A DNA stretch of 56,288 nt from an uncultured Reyranella sp. (lineage in GTDB: Bacteria > Pseudomonadota > Alphaproteobacteria > Reyranellales > Reyranellaceae). The notes beneath the pieces were generated by a model. The model did not search any database and had not been told where the DNA came from. It saw only the letters and a list, made by a program, of their open reading frames with translations. The translations under genes and the position numbers were made by a program. Shown here piece by piece: positions 6,967 to 16,334 of this stretch (the stretch's first letter is position 1; the number at the start of each line of letters is the position of its first letter). The DNA lies in assembly GCF_945957355.1 (NCBI RefSeq), contig NZ_CAMFKM010000022.1:1-56288 (forward strand), written 5' to 3'.

Positions 6967-9570
6967 TCAGGACCAGCCCAGCAGGTCCGCACTCATGATG
7001 GGGTTCACGAAGCAGTCGACCACATACGTTGTGTCATCGTTGCGGATGGTCCCGGCGGCCGACGCGGTGTCGATGACCGCTCCCTCGCTGGCATGGGACA
7101 GGGTGACCAGGAAACTCTCGTCTTGTTCTTCCAGCGTTTCGCCGAGGACCCAGACCGTGACCGCCTTGCAGGACTCTCCGGCGGCGAAACTCACCTGGCC
7201 GGACGGCAGGACGCCGCCGTAGAGGGAGAAAGGCGGAGAGGAGGCATCGGCTTCGGAGGGAATCTGGGGGAAAAAGGAACCGATGATGGACGCTGTCACG
7301 GACATCAGGCCGGCGGAGCCCAGAAGCTCGTCGAATGGAATGAAATCGGAGTCGATGACGTCGGTACCGCTCACGGCCCAATCGACGCTGGTAGCGCCGC
7401 TCAGGTCGCCCGAGCGGGTGACGGCAAAGGTAAACGAGGTAGCGCCCAGATCCTCTTCGAACTTATCGGCGCTGATGGCGGAGATCGACAGAGAGACGTC
7501 GTCATTGCGGATGATGCCGCTGGCCGAGGTGAATCCGAGGCTGGTGCCGTCGCTGGGAGATGACAGCACCACCGAGAAGTCCTCATTGGCCTCGACGACG
7601 GTATCGCCGGCGACTTCGATGCTGATGATCTTCGAGGTCTCGCCGGCGGCGAAGCTCACCGTGCCGGAAGGCAGTACGCCGTTCGCGAAGTCGGTGGCAT
7701 CGACCGCCGATCCGTCCACCGCCCAGTGCGCGCTGACGATGCCGTCCAGGTCGCCCGAGCGCGTGACGGTGAAGGTGAAGGGGGTGGTACCCGTATCGCC
7801 TTCGGATCTGTCGGCATGGGTCGCAACGATCGACAGCGATGAATCGTCGTTGTGGATGATGCCGCTGGCCGAGGCCGTGCCGAGGATGGCGCCCACACCG
7901 GGATTGGACAGTACCACCGAGAAGGCTTCGTTGGCCTCGACGACGGTATCGCCGGCGACGTCGATGCTGACGATCTTCGAGGTCTCGCCAGTGGCGAAGC
8001 TCAATGTGCCGGACGGCAGTACGCCGTCCGCGAAGTCGGTGGCATCGACCGCCAATCCGTCCACCGCCCAGTGCGCGCTGGCGGTGCCGTCCAGATCGCC
8101 CGACCGGGTGACGGTGAAGGTGAACGGCGTGCTGCCTGCCTGGCCTTCGGGCTTGTCGGCACTGGTGGCGGCAATCGACAGCGACGCCGGCGCGGAATCG
8201 TCGTTGCGGATGACGCCCATGGCCGAGGTCGTGCCGAGGCTTGTGCCCGGGCCGGGATCGGACAGGGTGACGGTGAAGCTCTCGTCGCTTTCGAACTGGG
8301 TGTCGCCGGCGACGTGGAGGGCGATCGTCCTGGATGTCTCGCCGATCCCCAGCGTGACCGTGCCGGAGGGCAGCGTGCCGCCGGCGAAATCGGCGCCGTC
8401 CACGGCCGGACCGCTCACCGCCCAGTTGGCGGTCGCCGGCCGGCTGGTCTCGCCGGTGCGGGTGACGGTGAAGGTGAGCGCCGTGGTGCCGGCATTGCCC
8501 TCCGCCGCGTCGGCGCTGGCCGCCGCAATCGACAGGGATGCATCGTCGTCGACGATCGTGCCCGTAGCGCTGCCGTCGAGGATCGATGCACCGTCTGACG
8601 GGTCGGACAGGGTGACTGTGAAGGTCTCGTCGCCCTCGACGATCGCATCGCCGGCGATGCCGACGAGGATGTCTTGCTGCGTTACCCCGGGCGCGAAGGT
8701 GAGTATGCCGCTTTGGGCGACATAGTCCTGACCGGCGAGCGCGGTGCCGTTTGCGGTCGTGTAGTGGACGTTGAGGGTCGAGCTGGAAGGCTCGGTCAGG
8801 AACACCGGAATGCTGACATACCGGGGGTCGTCGCCATCGTCCTCGACGGCCGACGCGTCGCCGACGGTGATGCCCACCGACGGCACGCCGTTGCGCACCG
8901 AGAACACGAAAGTGCCTGGTGTGCCGATGTTGCTGGCGCTCTCCAACGCGAGCAGATCCGCCTGATTGCCGGATTGTGGAAGCTCGAAGTATTCGACGCC
9001 GTTCCCGGCGCTGTAGCCGGCCCTGGCCGGCGTGCCGCCCAGACCGTTGCTGCCGCCGGACGCGTTTCCGGTCGTCCAGTCGACGTTCTCGTAACGGAAG
9101 GTGATGTCGAAGTCGCCCTGCGCGTTGACCTGGTGGATGCTGAGCTGGAAGGCGTTCAGCTTGTTTGTCTGGCCACTGTAGTAGCCGACATCGTCCCAAG
9201 TGGCGGTGAAAGTATGGGTGACGGAATCGAGATCGTACCAGAGCAGGTTGGTGCCGGCCGAGGTGCCGCCCGGCGTCGGCGTGACCCCGCCGCCGCGCGT
9301 GTCGATATCGGCCCAATAGGCAGCGATGACGGGATTGCTGGTCGATCCCGTGATCGCGCTCGGTGTAAAGCTGCTGGAGGCCGCGTTGAAGGTCACGCTG
9401 CCGTTGTTGTTGAGATAGAAGCCCGTATAGTAGCGGCCGAAGAAGTTGATGCCCTGCGCGCCGAAGATCGGGGTAAGATCAATAAACGCGGTCGAGCCGT
9501 CGTCGTTGGCCGGAAGCCAGAACTCACCGAACCCGGCGGTACCGCCCAGATTGTTGACCAGCGACGTCAT
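6967..9570 (-). CDS. NIDO-domain and Calx-beta repeat exoprotein
   Basis: A large 867-residue acidic surface or secreted protein. Residues 1-215 resemble a nidogen-like NIDO domain (NFFGRYYTGFYLNNNGSVTFN and VIAAYWADIDTR). Five Calx-beta Ca-binding domains follow, each ending in a (I/V)xxDD or NDD element, from about 225 to 855. Domains 3 and 4 are nearly identical. Domain 5 carries an insert of about 40 hydrophobic/acidic residues. There is no Sec signal peptide and there are no RTX nonapeptides, though proteins like this in alphaproteobacteria are often type I secretion cargo. GGGGAGG sits 5 bp before ATG 9570. Likely role: calcium-stabilised adhesin or matrix protein; partner unknown. Confidence 0.75.
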   Translation of the reverse strand: MTSLVNNLGGTAGFGEFWLPANDDGSTAFIDLTPIFGAQGINFFGRYYTGFYLNNNGSVTFNAASSSFTPSAITGSTSNPVIAAYWADIDTRGGGVTPTPGGTSAGTNLLWYDLDSVTHTFTATWDDVGYYSGQTNKLNAFQLSIHQVNAQGDFDITFRYENVDWTTGNASGGSNGLGGTPARAGYSAGNGVEYFELPQSGNQADLLALESASNIGTPGTFVFSVRNGVPSVGITVGDASAVEDDGDDPRYVSIPVFLTEPSSSTLNVHYTTANGTALAGQDYVAQSGILTFAPGVTQQDILVGIAGDAIVEGDETFTVTLSDPSDGASILDGSATGTIVDDDASLSIAAASADAAEGNAGTTALTFTVTRTGETSRPATANWAVSGPAVDGADFAGGTLPSGTVTLGIGETSRTIALHVAGDTQFESDESFTVTLSDPGPGTSLGTTSAMGVIRNDDSAPASLSIAATSADKPEGQAGSTPFTFTVTRSGDLDGTASAHWAVDGLAVDATDFADGVLPSGTLSFATGETSKIVSIDVAGDTVVEANEAFSVVLSNPGVGAILGTASASGIIHNDDSSLSIVATHADRSEGDTGTTPFTFTVTRSGDLDGIVSAHWAVDGSAVDATDFANGVLPSGTVSFAAGETSKIISIEVAGDTVVEANEDFSVVLSSPSDGTSLGFTSASGIIRNDDVSLSISAISADKFEEDLGATSFTFAVTRSGDLSGATSVDWAVSGTDVIDSDFIPFDELLGSAGLMSVTASIIGSFFPQIPSEADASSPPFSLYGGVLPSGQVSFAAGESCKAVTVWVLGETLEEQDESFLVTLSHASEGAVIDTASAAGTIRNDDTTYVVDCFVNPIMSADLLGWS
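7580..8170 (-). repeat. 345-bp direct repeat (Calx-beta domains 3 and 4)
   Basis: Two consecutive copies with a 115-codon period. For example, the segment encoding VDATDF at ~7691 recurs at ~8036, and the segment encoding VAGDTVVEAN recurs at the same offset. Long runs differ by only one or two bases, which points to recent duplication or ongoing gene conversion. Confidence 0.75.
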
Positions 9571-9649
9571 GGCGACCTCCCCAATGGTCTGCCTGACCCT
9601 TCTTCAAAGGTCCGGACGACTTTAGTCATCGTCAAAATTTCCCAACCTT

Positions 9650-9664
9650 TTAATAGTCTACTAA
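9650..9664 (-). promoter_or_regulatory. candidate operator: imperfect palindrome upstream of the Calx-beta gene
   Basis: TTAATAGTCTACTAA is a 7-1-7 inverted repeat with one mismatch, about 80 bp upstream of the start at 9570. It sits in an AT-rich patch unusual for this GC-rich DNA. The position suits a transcription-factor site or a promoter region; no regulator can be named. Confidence 0.35.
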
Positions 9665-9848
9665 GGGGGGTGCCGGATGGCAATGAAGCCGCTCCCTTCC
9701 TCCAGCACCCCGCGCATGCCGGTGCCTTCGAGGATGGCGACATAGTTCCGCCGGGCGGGTCGCGTGAATATTGCAATGACGCCGCAAGTGTCACATTCTC
9801 TTGCCCTGTTGGGGAGGCCGGTGGGACGGCCTTGGGAGAGCATGGGCA

Positions 9849-10289
9849 ATGGCCGTGCATTGGACCATCAATTCTGAAGCGAAGCTTTTCGAGGTCACCT
9901 GCTCGGGCGTGGTCGAACCGGATGAAATCCATCAAATGCTGGATGTCCTGGTCGGCTCGGATGCACTCGGCTATCGGAAGCTGTTCGACGGCAGTCAGGC
10001 CGATACGAACATGGGTGTCATGGACGTTTTGAGCATCGGTGTCCGGATGCGTGGCCTCCATGGTGACGGCACGCGCCTCGGCCCTCTTGCCGTCGTCATC
10101 GCCCCTGACAAGTACCCGCTGCTGTCCCGGGTCCTCGGGATCGTCGCCTCGCCCCGCCGTCCGATGCGGATCTTCAGCGAGATCGATCGGGCACGAAAAT
10201 GGCTGGATACGCCCGCGGTCCGCAGGAGGATGCCGGTCCCTGAAGACGCCGTCGTCAATCGAGGCGACCAGCTCCCATTGAATTGCTGA
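9849..10289 (+). CDS. SpoIIAA-like/STAS-type protein
   Basis: A 146-residue soluble protein with the pattern of SpoIIAA-like proteins (PF11964-type): a short N-terminal beta strand pair (VHWTINSEAKLFEVTCSG), then EPDEIHQMLDVL, a central LFDGSQADTNM strand, and a C-terminal helix with DRARKWL. Such proteins bind lipids or partner proteins and have no known enzyme activity. ATG 9849 has GGGAGAG 8 bp upstream. TTG 9801 would add 16 residues of low-complexity sequence and is less likely. It reads in the same direction as the nitroreductase 92 bp downstream, but co-transcription is uncertain. Confidence 0.6.
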   Translation: MAVHWTINSEAKLFEVTCSGVVEPDEIHQMLDVLVGSDALGYRKLFDGSQADTNMGVMDVLSIGVRMRGLHGDGTRLGPLAVVIAPDKYPLLSRVLGIVASPRRPMRIFSEIDRARKWLDTPAVRRRMPVPEDAVVNRGDQLPLNC

Positions 10290-10381
10290 TTGATCGAGGC
10301 GGGTTCGCCTGCCTTGCGCGAGGACGACGATGCCCGGAGAATTGCAGCCGCTTCAGGATCAGGCGGGGGAATTCCAGGCCA

Positions 10382-11059
10382 ATGCAGTTCGATGACGTCA
10401 TTCTCAGTCGCCGGAGTATCCGCGGCTACAAGCCTGATCCAGTCCCAAGGGCGCTGATCGAGGAAATCATCGGGCTGGCGATGCGCGCGCCATCGTCGAT
10501 GAACACCCAGCCCTGGAACTTTTACGTCATCACCGGCGAACCGCTCGACCGGATTCGCGCGGGCAATACGGAGCGCATGCTGGCGGGTATCCCGCAATCG
10601 CGCGAGTTCCGGACGGGACAGCCCTTCGCCGGGCCGCACCGGGACCGGCAGGTCGGCGTCGCCAAGCAATTGTTCTCCGCTATGGGGATTGCGCGCGACG
10701 ACAAGGAGATGCGCCAGGACTGGGTATTGCGCGGCTTCCGCCAGTTCGACGCGCCGGTGTGCGTGATCGTGACTTATGATCGCGTGCTCGACGGCAGCGA
10801 CGACACGCCGTTCGATTGTGGCGCCGTGACGACGGCGCTGGTCAACGCCGCGTGGTCGCGCGGGCTCGGCGCCGTGATCAACAGCCAGGGCATCATGCAG
10901 TCGCCCGTGGTGCGCGAGCATGCTGGCATCGCCGACGATCAGGTGATCATGAAGAGCATCGCGCTGGGCTGGCCGGATGAGAGCTTCCCGGCCAATGCGG
11001 TCGTGTCCGAGCGGAAGTCCGTCGGGGAAGCCACGGTGTTCGTCGGCTTCGGCGGATAG
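10382..11059 (+). CDS. nitroreductase-family FMN oxidoreductase
   Basis: A 225-residue FMN-dependent NAD(P)H oxidoreductase. The N-terminal RRSIRGYKPDPV and APSSMNTQPWNFYVI elements are the classic FMN phosphate-binding and nitroreductase signatures. The C-terminal QSPVVREHAGIADDQVIMKSIALGWPDE is also typical. The start is ATG 10382 (MQFDDVILSRRS). It lies 130 bp upstream of the UbiD/UbiX operon in the same direction. A flavin reductase role supplying FMNH2 for prenyl-FMN synthesis is possible but not shown. Confidence 0.85.
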   Translation: MQFDDVILSRRSIRGYKPDPVPRALIEEIIGLAMRAPSSMNTQPWNFYVITGEPLDRIRAGNTERMLAGIPQSREFRTGQPFAGPHRDRQVGVAKQLFSAMGIARDDKEMRQDWVLRGFRQFDAPVCVIVTYDRVLDGSDDTPFDCGAVTTALVNAAWSRGLGAVINSQGIMQSPVVREHAGIADDQVIMKSIALGWPDESFPANAVVSERKSVGEATVFVGFGG

Positions 11060-11108
11060 GCCAGTCGCCATCCCCTTCGATTGACCTGTATCAAACGACT
11101 TTCTTCGG

Positions 11109-11134
11109 GCTGCTGATAGCTTGATATCAGCAGC
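11109..11134 (+). promoter_or_regulatory. 10-bp perfect inverted repeat upstream of the UbiD operon
   Basis: GCTGCTGATA and TATCAGCAGC are separated by 6 bp, 55-80 bp upstream of the first ubiD-like start at 11190. No T-tract follows, so an operator is more likely than a terminator for the nitroreductase gene. The inner TGATA-N6-TATCA dyad resembles a regulator binding site. Confidence 0.45.
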
Positions 11135-11189
11135 GAAGGTGCAGCCTTCGCCTGGTGCGCAGAAGCGCCCTTCGGGGGAGGGGAAATCG

Positions 11190-12824
11190 ATGGCGGAGGG
11201 GCCTGTCGGCTACGACGACATCGATGTGCATGTCGAGAGGCTGAAGTCGTTCGGGTTGGTCCGTTCGGTCGATCGCGCCATCGACAAGGACACCGAGATG
11301 CATCCGCTGGTGCGCTGGCAGTATCGCGGCGGCATCGCCGAGGCGGATCGCAAGGCGTTCCTGTTCGCCAACGTCGTCGACGCCAAAGGGCGCTCCTATC
11401 CTGGCGCCCGCGTCGTCATCGGCGCCCTGGCCGGCAACAGGCAGATCTACGCGCTCGGCATGAAGAGGCCCGAAGCAGAGATCGGCAAGGCTTGGCTGGA
11501 TGCAATCGCCCATCCGATTCCGCCGCGACAAGTGTCGGCCGCACCCTGTCAGGAGGTGGTTGAGACGGGCGAGACCCTGTCGCAGCCCGGCCATGGCCTG
11601 GACGCCCTGCCCATTCCCATCTCGACGCCGGGCTACGACACGGCACCCTATCTCACGGCGGCGCTGTGGTTCACCCGCGATCCCGACAGCGGCATCCAGA
11701 ACATGGGCCTCTATCGCGGCAACCTGAAAGCGCCCGATCGTCTGGCCGTGATGATGGAACGATCGACGCTCGCGGGCGGCGGCGTGCACTGGCTCAAGTA
11801 CCGCAAGCGCGGCCAGCCGATGCCGGTGGCGGTGGTGCTCGGCGCGCCGCCGATCGTGGCCTTCGTCGGCCCGCAGAAGCTGCCGCTCGATTGCGACGAA
11901 CTCACCGTTGCGGGCGGCCTCGCGGGGTGCCCCATCAACGTCGTCAAATGCAAGACGGTGGATCTGCTCGTTCCGGCGGAATCGCAGGTCGTGATCGAGG
12001 GTATGATCGACACCGACCGGCTCGAACCCGAGGGTCCGTTCGGCGAGTCGCACGGCTACATGGCACTCGAGGAATACAACTTCTCGATGCGTGTGACCGC
12101 CATAACCCGGCGTCCATCCTACACCATCACCTCGATCATCTCCCAGGTCACGCCGAGCGAATCGAGCGTCATCAAGAAGGTGGCCTACGAGCCGCTCTAT
12201 CTCGCCCATCTGCGCGACGGACTGAACATCAAGGGCGTCGTGCGCGTCTCGATGCACGAACCGCTCACCAACCTCAGGCCGTTCGTCTTCCTGATCCTCA
12301 AGAAGGGGACCCCGAAGTCCGAGATCTGGCGGGCGCTGATGGGGGCGGCCTCCCTCACGCCGGCGATCGGCAAGTTCTGCATCGCCCTCGATGAAGATAT
12401 CGACCCCGAGGACACGGACCATGTCCTGTGGGCTATCGCCTACCGCTCCAACCCGCTGACGGACACCCATGTCGTGCCCAACCGCGGCAAGGGCCACGGG
12501 CCCGCGCTGAAGGGGTCCGACACAGATGCGACCATGCTGATCGACGCCACGGCCAAGGGCGACTATCCGCCGGTCGCGCTGCCGAAGAAGGAATACATGG
12601 ATCGGGCCCGTGCGCTCTGGGAGGAGCTCAAGTTGCCGCCGCTGCGGCCGCAGTCGCCGTGGAGCGGCTACTCGCTCGGCGACTGGTCCGAGGAATGGGA
12701 CGCCTGCGCCGCGCGCGCCGTACGCGGCGACTGGATTGCGAACGGCCGCCGCTCGGCGGCGCACATGAGCATCACCGCCGAGCCGCAGGATCCTGCGCGC
12801 GACATTCGATTCGAGGGCGACTGA
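11190..12824 (+). CDS. UbiD-family prenyl-FMN-dependent (de)carboxylase, copy 1
   Basis: A 544-residue UbiD-type enzyme, expected to (de)carboxylate an unsaturated or aromatic acid using prenylated FMN and a divalent metal. Visible marks are IQNMGLYRGNLK (candidate catalytic Arg), EPEGPFGESHGYM (the two Glu of the E-R-E triad) and the ISQVTPSESSVIKK region. ATG 11190 is preceded by a strong GGGGGAGGGG tract. It is the first gene of an operon of three ubiD-like genes, a ubiX-like gene and a PPOX gene. It is closer to copy 2 than to copy 3: both share the YDD(I/L) N-terminus, the VRW segment and an extended C-terminal part after RALW/RTLW. The substrate is unknown. Confidence 0.88.
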   Translation: MAEGPVGYDDIDVHVERLKSFGLVRSVDRAIDKDTEMHPLVRWQYRGGIAEADRKAFLFANVVDAKGRSYPGARVVIGALAGNRQIYALGMKRPEAEIGKAWLDAIAHPIPPRQVSAAPCQEVVETGETLSQPGHGLDALPIPISTPGYDTAPYLTAALWFTRDPDSGIQNMGLYRGNLKAPDRLAVMMERSTLAGGGVHWLKYRKRGQPMPVAVVLGAPPIVAFVGPQKLPLDCDELTVAGGLAGCPINVVKCKTVDLLVPAESQVVIEGMIDTDRLEPEGPFGESHGYMALEEYNFSMRVTAITRRPSYTITSIISQVTPSESSVIKKVAYEPLYLAHLRDGLNIKGVVRVSMHEPLTNLRPFVFLILKKGTPKSEIWRALMGAASLTPAIGKFCIALDEDIDPEDTDHVLWAIAYRSNPLTDTHVVPNRGKGHGPALKGSDTDATMLIDATAKGDYPPVALPKKEYMDRARALWEELKLPPLRPQSPWSGYSLGDWSEEWDACAARAVRGDWIANGRRSAAHMSITAEPQDPARDIRFEGD

Positions 12825-12851
12825 GCCAACCGCATTAAGAGGAGAATTGCC

Positions 12852-14618
12852 GTGCAAAAGGGATTTCAACGCAAGTACGACGACCTCAACGATCACCTGG
12901 AGAAGCTCGAGAAGGCGGATCTCCTCTGGAAGATCGACCACGAGATCAACAAGGACCGGCATCTGCACGCTTTCGTGCGCTGGGGCTATGTCGGCGACGT
13001 CGGCACGGTGCTCAACAGCAATCCGAAGCGGGCCTTTCTGTTCACCAACGTCACCGATTCCAAGGGGCGCAAGTACAAGGGAAATTGCGACGTTCAGGTC
13101 GGCGGCACGGCGGGATCGCCGGCGATCTACGCCCTGTCGATGGGCATCGAGCACAAGCCCGACGAAGCACTGTCGGTGCTGTCGCAGAAAATCTTCGACA
13201 AGTGGTCCCATGCGTTCCAGCACCCGATTCCCGCCGTCGAGATCCCGTCGGAGGAAGCACCCGTCCATGAGGTGGTGCTGACGGGCGAGGACCTGAAGGG
13301 CGGCGCCGGCAAGGGCCTCGACACGCTGCCGGTGCCCAACAACACGCCGGGCTGGGATACGGCGCCGTATTTTTCTGCCGGCCTGTTCGTGACGCTCAAT
13401 CCAGACACGAACATCCAGAACATCAGCCAGAACCGCTGCAGCCTGAAGGCGTCGGATCGCATGACCGGCATGTGGCTGATCCAGACGAATGGCGGGGCCC
13501 ACCAGAATTGGGCGAAGTACAAGGAGCGCGGCGAGAAAATGCCGGTGGCGCTGATCGTCGGCGCGCCGCCCTCGCTGCAGGTCGTTGGCCCGCAAAAGGT
13601 ACCGGAGTACCTCGACGACATGGACGTGGCCGGCGCCCTGGCCGGCGCGCCGTACCGCAAGGTCAGGTGCAAAACCATCCCGCTCATGGTGCCGGCCGAC
13701 GCGCAGATCATCATCGAGGGTTGGCTCGATCCCGAGAAGCTCGAGATGGAGGCGCCGTTCGGCGAGTCCTACGGCAACATGTCGGTGGAGGAATACAACC
13801 ACTCGATCACCGTCACCGCCATCACGCGGCGCAAGAAGGCCGTGCTGAGTTCGATGATCTCGCAGATGGCGCCGTCCGAGTCCGGCGTCATCAAGCAGTT
13901 GAACTACAGCGCGATCATGCTGAACCACCTGAAGAACACGCTGTACATCCGGCAGGTCAAGGACGTGGCCCTGCATGGGCCGATGATCGGCGTCTCGCGG
14001 TTCACGGTGGTCGTCCTGGAGAGGAACACGCCCAAGACCGAGATCTGGCGGGCGCTGGAAGGCGCCACCACCTTCATGCGCTCGGTGGGCAAGATGACGG
14101 TCGCCGTCGACGAGGACATTAATCCGAACAACGTCGAGGAAGTGCTGTGGGCGATCGCCTATCGCACCGATCTGATGAAGTCGGTGAAGATCGTGGACCA
14201 CCAGGCCAACGGCCATGCGCCCAAGCTGCGCGACCGCGAATGGGAAGCGAAGATCATGATCGACGCGACCCTCCATTACGACATGCCTCCGGTTGCCTTG
14301 CCGGCGCGGGAGCTGATGGAGGAGGCCAGGACCCTCTGGGACAAGGCCGGTCTGCCGCCCGTCACCCCGCGCTGGAAGTGGTACGGCTACAACCTTGGCG
14401 ACTGGTGCGAGGAGTGGACGAAGTGCGCCCAGCGCGCCGTCGACGGCGACTGGCTGATCAACGGGTTGCGGACGGCGCGCCTGGTCGATACCGACGCCGT
14501 TGGCGGTCCCACCGCGGGCGTGCCGCGCGAGGGCGTCGTGCGCTGGAACGAGAAGACTGGCGAGGTGGATTATCCGCCGGGCTTCCCGCTGAAGGATCGC
14601 TTCGATACCGACGAATAG
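12852..14618 (+). CDS. UbiD-family prenyl-FMN-dependent (de)carboxylase, copy 2
   Basis: A 588-residue paralogue of copy 1, starting at GTG 12852 with GAGGAG 5-10 bp upstream and 27 bp after copy 1 ends. It has IQNISQNRCSLK at the catalytic-Arg position and LEMEAPFGESYGNMS for the Glu pair (EAP replaces EGP). The C-terminus is ~45 residues longer than in copy 1 and ends in a polar tail. Two adjacent, similarly organised UbiD proteins could form a hetero-oligomer, as the UbiD-like alpha and beta subunits of phenylphosphate carboxylase do. That comparison is inference. Confidence 0.87.
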   Translation: MQKGFQRKYDDLNDHLEKLEKADLLWKIDHEINKDRHLHAFVRWGYVGDVGTVLNSNPKRAFLFTNVTDSKGRKYKGNCDVQVGGTAGSPAIYALSMGIEHKPDEALSVLSQKIFDKWSHAFQHPIPAVEIPSEEAPVHEVVLTGEDLKGGAGKGLDTLPVPNNTPGWDTAPYFSAGLFVTLNPDTNIQNISQNRCSLKASDRMTGMWLIQTNGGAHQNWAKYKERGEKMPVALIVGAPPSLQVVGPQKVPEYLDDMDVAGALAGAPYRKVRCKTIPLMVPADAQIIIEGWLDPEKLEMEAPFGESYGNMSVEEYNHSITVTAITRRKKAVLSSMISQMAPSESGVIKQLNYSAIMLNHLKNTLYIRQVKDVALHGPMIGVSRFTVVVLERNTPKTEIWRALEGATTFMRSVGKMTVAVDEDINPNNVEEVLWAIAYRTDLMKSVKIVDHQANGHAPKLRDREWEAKIMIDATLHYDMPPVALPARELMEEARTLWDKAGLPPVTPRWKWYGYNLGDWCEEWTKCAQRAVDGDWLINGLRTARLVDTDAVGGPTAGVPREGVVRWNEKTGEVDYPPGFPLKDRFDTDE

Positions 14619-14683
14619 CCGGACGAGGCGATTCCCAACATCTCCTTCGCCGCCCCGCCTCCAACTGCACCAGGATCCATGCC

Positions 14684-16297
14684 ATGCCACAGCAGGACAT
14701 GACGTCTTTCGTCGAGGAACTCGAAGCGATCGGACAGCTGACGCGAATCAAGGATCCGAAGCGGGTGGATGAACTGCCCACCCTCATGGAGGCTTCGCCG
14801 AACAAGGCGATCCTCGTCGAGAAAGTGATCGACAGCGAGTTCAGCTTCCTCGCCGGGGCCTACAGCACGCGAGAGCAATATGCCCATGCGCTCAAGTGCG
14901 ATCCGCGGGATCTCGGGAAGGTTATCTCCCGGGTCAACCTCAAGAGGGAGAAGCCGGTTCTGGTGGAGACGGCCCCTTGCAAGGAGGTCGTCCTGAAGGG
15001 CAAGGACGTCGACCTGACCCGGTTCCCGCTGTTCCTCTATCACAGCTACGATGGGCACGCGTTCATCCAGGACACGAACGTCGTGTCCCGCGATCTTGAG
15101 ACCGGGCTCATAAACTGGGGCATTTATCGCTTCATGTATCGTTCGAAGAACGAAACGAACATCGACATGAGGAACGACAGCCACAACGCGCGAATCCATG
15201 CCAAGAAGTACCAGAAGGCAGGGAAGGACATGCCGGTCTCCGTCGTCATTGGCGGGCCCACCCTGGACAAGATCGCATCGATGTATTCGTTCGAGGGCCA
15301 GGACGACTGGGACATTCTCGGCGGCTTCTATGGCGAGCCGGCGAAAGTCGTGAAATGCGAGACCAACGATCTAACGGTTCCCGCCAACGCCGAAATCATC
15401 CTCGAGGGCCGGATGATGACGTCCGAAGGCTGGATCTACGACGAAGGGCCCTACGGCGAGTACACGGGAACCTACGGATCGGGGCTGCCGAGCAACTGCC
15501 GCTTCGTCGTCGACTGCATCACCTATCGCAGGAATGCGATCTACCAGTACGCCACGATCGGCGGGCTTCATCCGGGCCGCACCGATCTCATGATCTTCAA
15601 CCCGACGATCGAGTCCGACATTTACAGCGCGCTGAAGCTTGCGGGCATCCACGTGCTCGACGTCCATGCCCCCTATGGCGGGAGCCACAACATCGTCTAT
15701 GCGAGAATCAAGGTCGTGGGCGGCGGCGATGCCAAGCAGGCACTCGGCCTGATGCTGACCTGCTCGCGGCAGTGGTTCCCCAAGCTGGCCTACGTCTTCG
15801 ATGAGGACATCGACATCTTCGACGACGATCAGGTGAAGTGGGCCATGGCCTGGCGGTACAACCCCCAGATCGACACGCTCGTCATTCCGGACCTGAACAT
15901 CCTGCCACTCGATCCGCTGGCCCAGACCAACCATCCGCCCGTGCACACGCCGAAGGCCGGCTTCGATTGCACCATCCCCATCGTTGGCAATATCGACCGG
16001 GTCAGCTTCATGAAATGCGCCGTCACCGAGCCGTTCGGCGCGCCGCGGGCAGACACCCGGATCCTGGAAGAGCCCGAACTCGAACGGGCGATGGAAGCCT
16101 TCGTCAAGGAGGCGCCCCGGACATGGGAGGACATCCTGAGGAAATTCCACGGTCAACCCTATCCGAACATCTATCGCGCCTTCGGCAGCTTGCGGCCCAG
16201 GCTCGGCCGCGTGGTCGACCAGCGTCCCGAGTATCCCTATACGATCGCCGATTCGTGCTTCGTCCATCGTGACGGGCAATCGCCGACGGGGCGGTGA
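14684..16297 (+). CDS. UbiD-family prenyl-FMN-dependent (de)carboxylase, copy 3
   Basis: A 537-residue UbiD enzyme with canonical motifs: INWGIYRFMYRSK (catalytic Arg region), DEGPYGEYTGTYG (Glu pair), GGGDAKQALGLM and FDEDIDIFDDDQVKWAMAWR. It diverges from copies 1 and 2 and looks more like aromatic-acid decarboxylases of the vanillate/gallate or Fdc-like type. ATG 14684 follows CAGGATCC, a weak RBS. It lies 65 bp after copy 2 and 37 bp before the ubiX-like gene, so it is probably the copy most directly paired with UbiX. The substrate cannot be deduced. Confidence 0.88.
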   Translation: MPQQDMTSFVEELEAIGQLTRIKDPKRVDELPTLMEASPNKAILVEKVIDSEFSFLAGAYSTREQYAHALKCDPRDLGKVISRVNLKREKPVLVETAPCKEVVLKGKDVDLTRFPLFLYHSYDGHAFIQDTNVVSRDLETGLINWGIYRFMYRSKNETNIDMRNDSHNARIHAKKYQKAGKDMPVSVVIGGPTLDKIASMYSFEGQDDWDILGGFYGEPAKVVKCETNDLTVPANAEIILEGRMMTSEGWIYDEGPYGEYTGTYGSGLPSNCRFVVDCITYRRNAIYQYATIGGLHPGRTDLMIFNPTIESDIYSALKLAGIHVLDVHAPYGGSHNIVYARIKVVGGGDAKQALGLMLTCSRQWFPKLAYVFDEDIDIFDDDQVKWAMAWRYNPQIDTLVIPDLNILPLDPLAQTNHPPVHTPKAGFDCTIPIVGNIDRVSFMKCAVTEPFGAPRADTRILEEPELERAMEAFVKEAPRTWEDILRKFHGQPYPNIYRAFGSLRPRLGRVVDQRPEYPYTIADSCFVHRDGQSPTGR

Positions 16298-16334
16298 AGC
16301 CAGCGGAAACGACTGCAGCCAGGGGAGAAATGTC

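Noticed and set aside
9661..9849. 62-residue minus-strand open frame before the STAS-like gene
   Set aside because: No convincing RBS, covers the SD of the STAS-like gene and has no recognisable product.
11127..14690. 1187-codon open frame on the minus strand opposite the UbiD genes
   Set aside because: It is antisense to well-supported UbiD genes, its translation is Arg/His/Asp-rich low-complexity sequence typical of a GC-rich shadow frame, and it has no family match.
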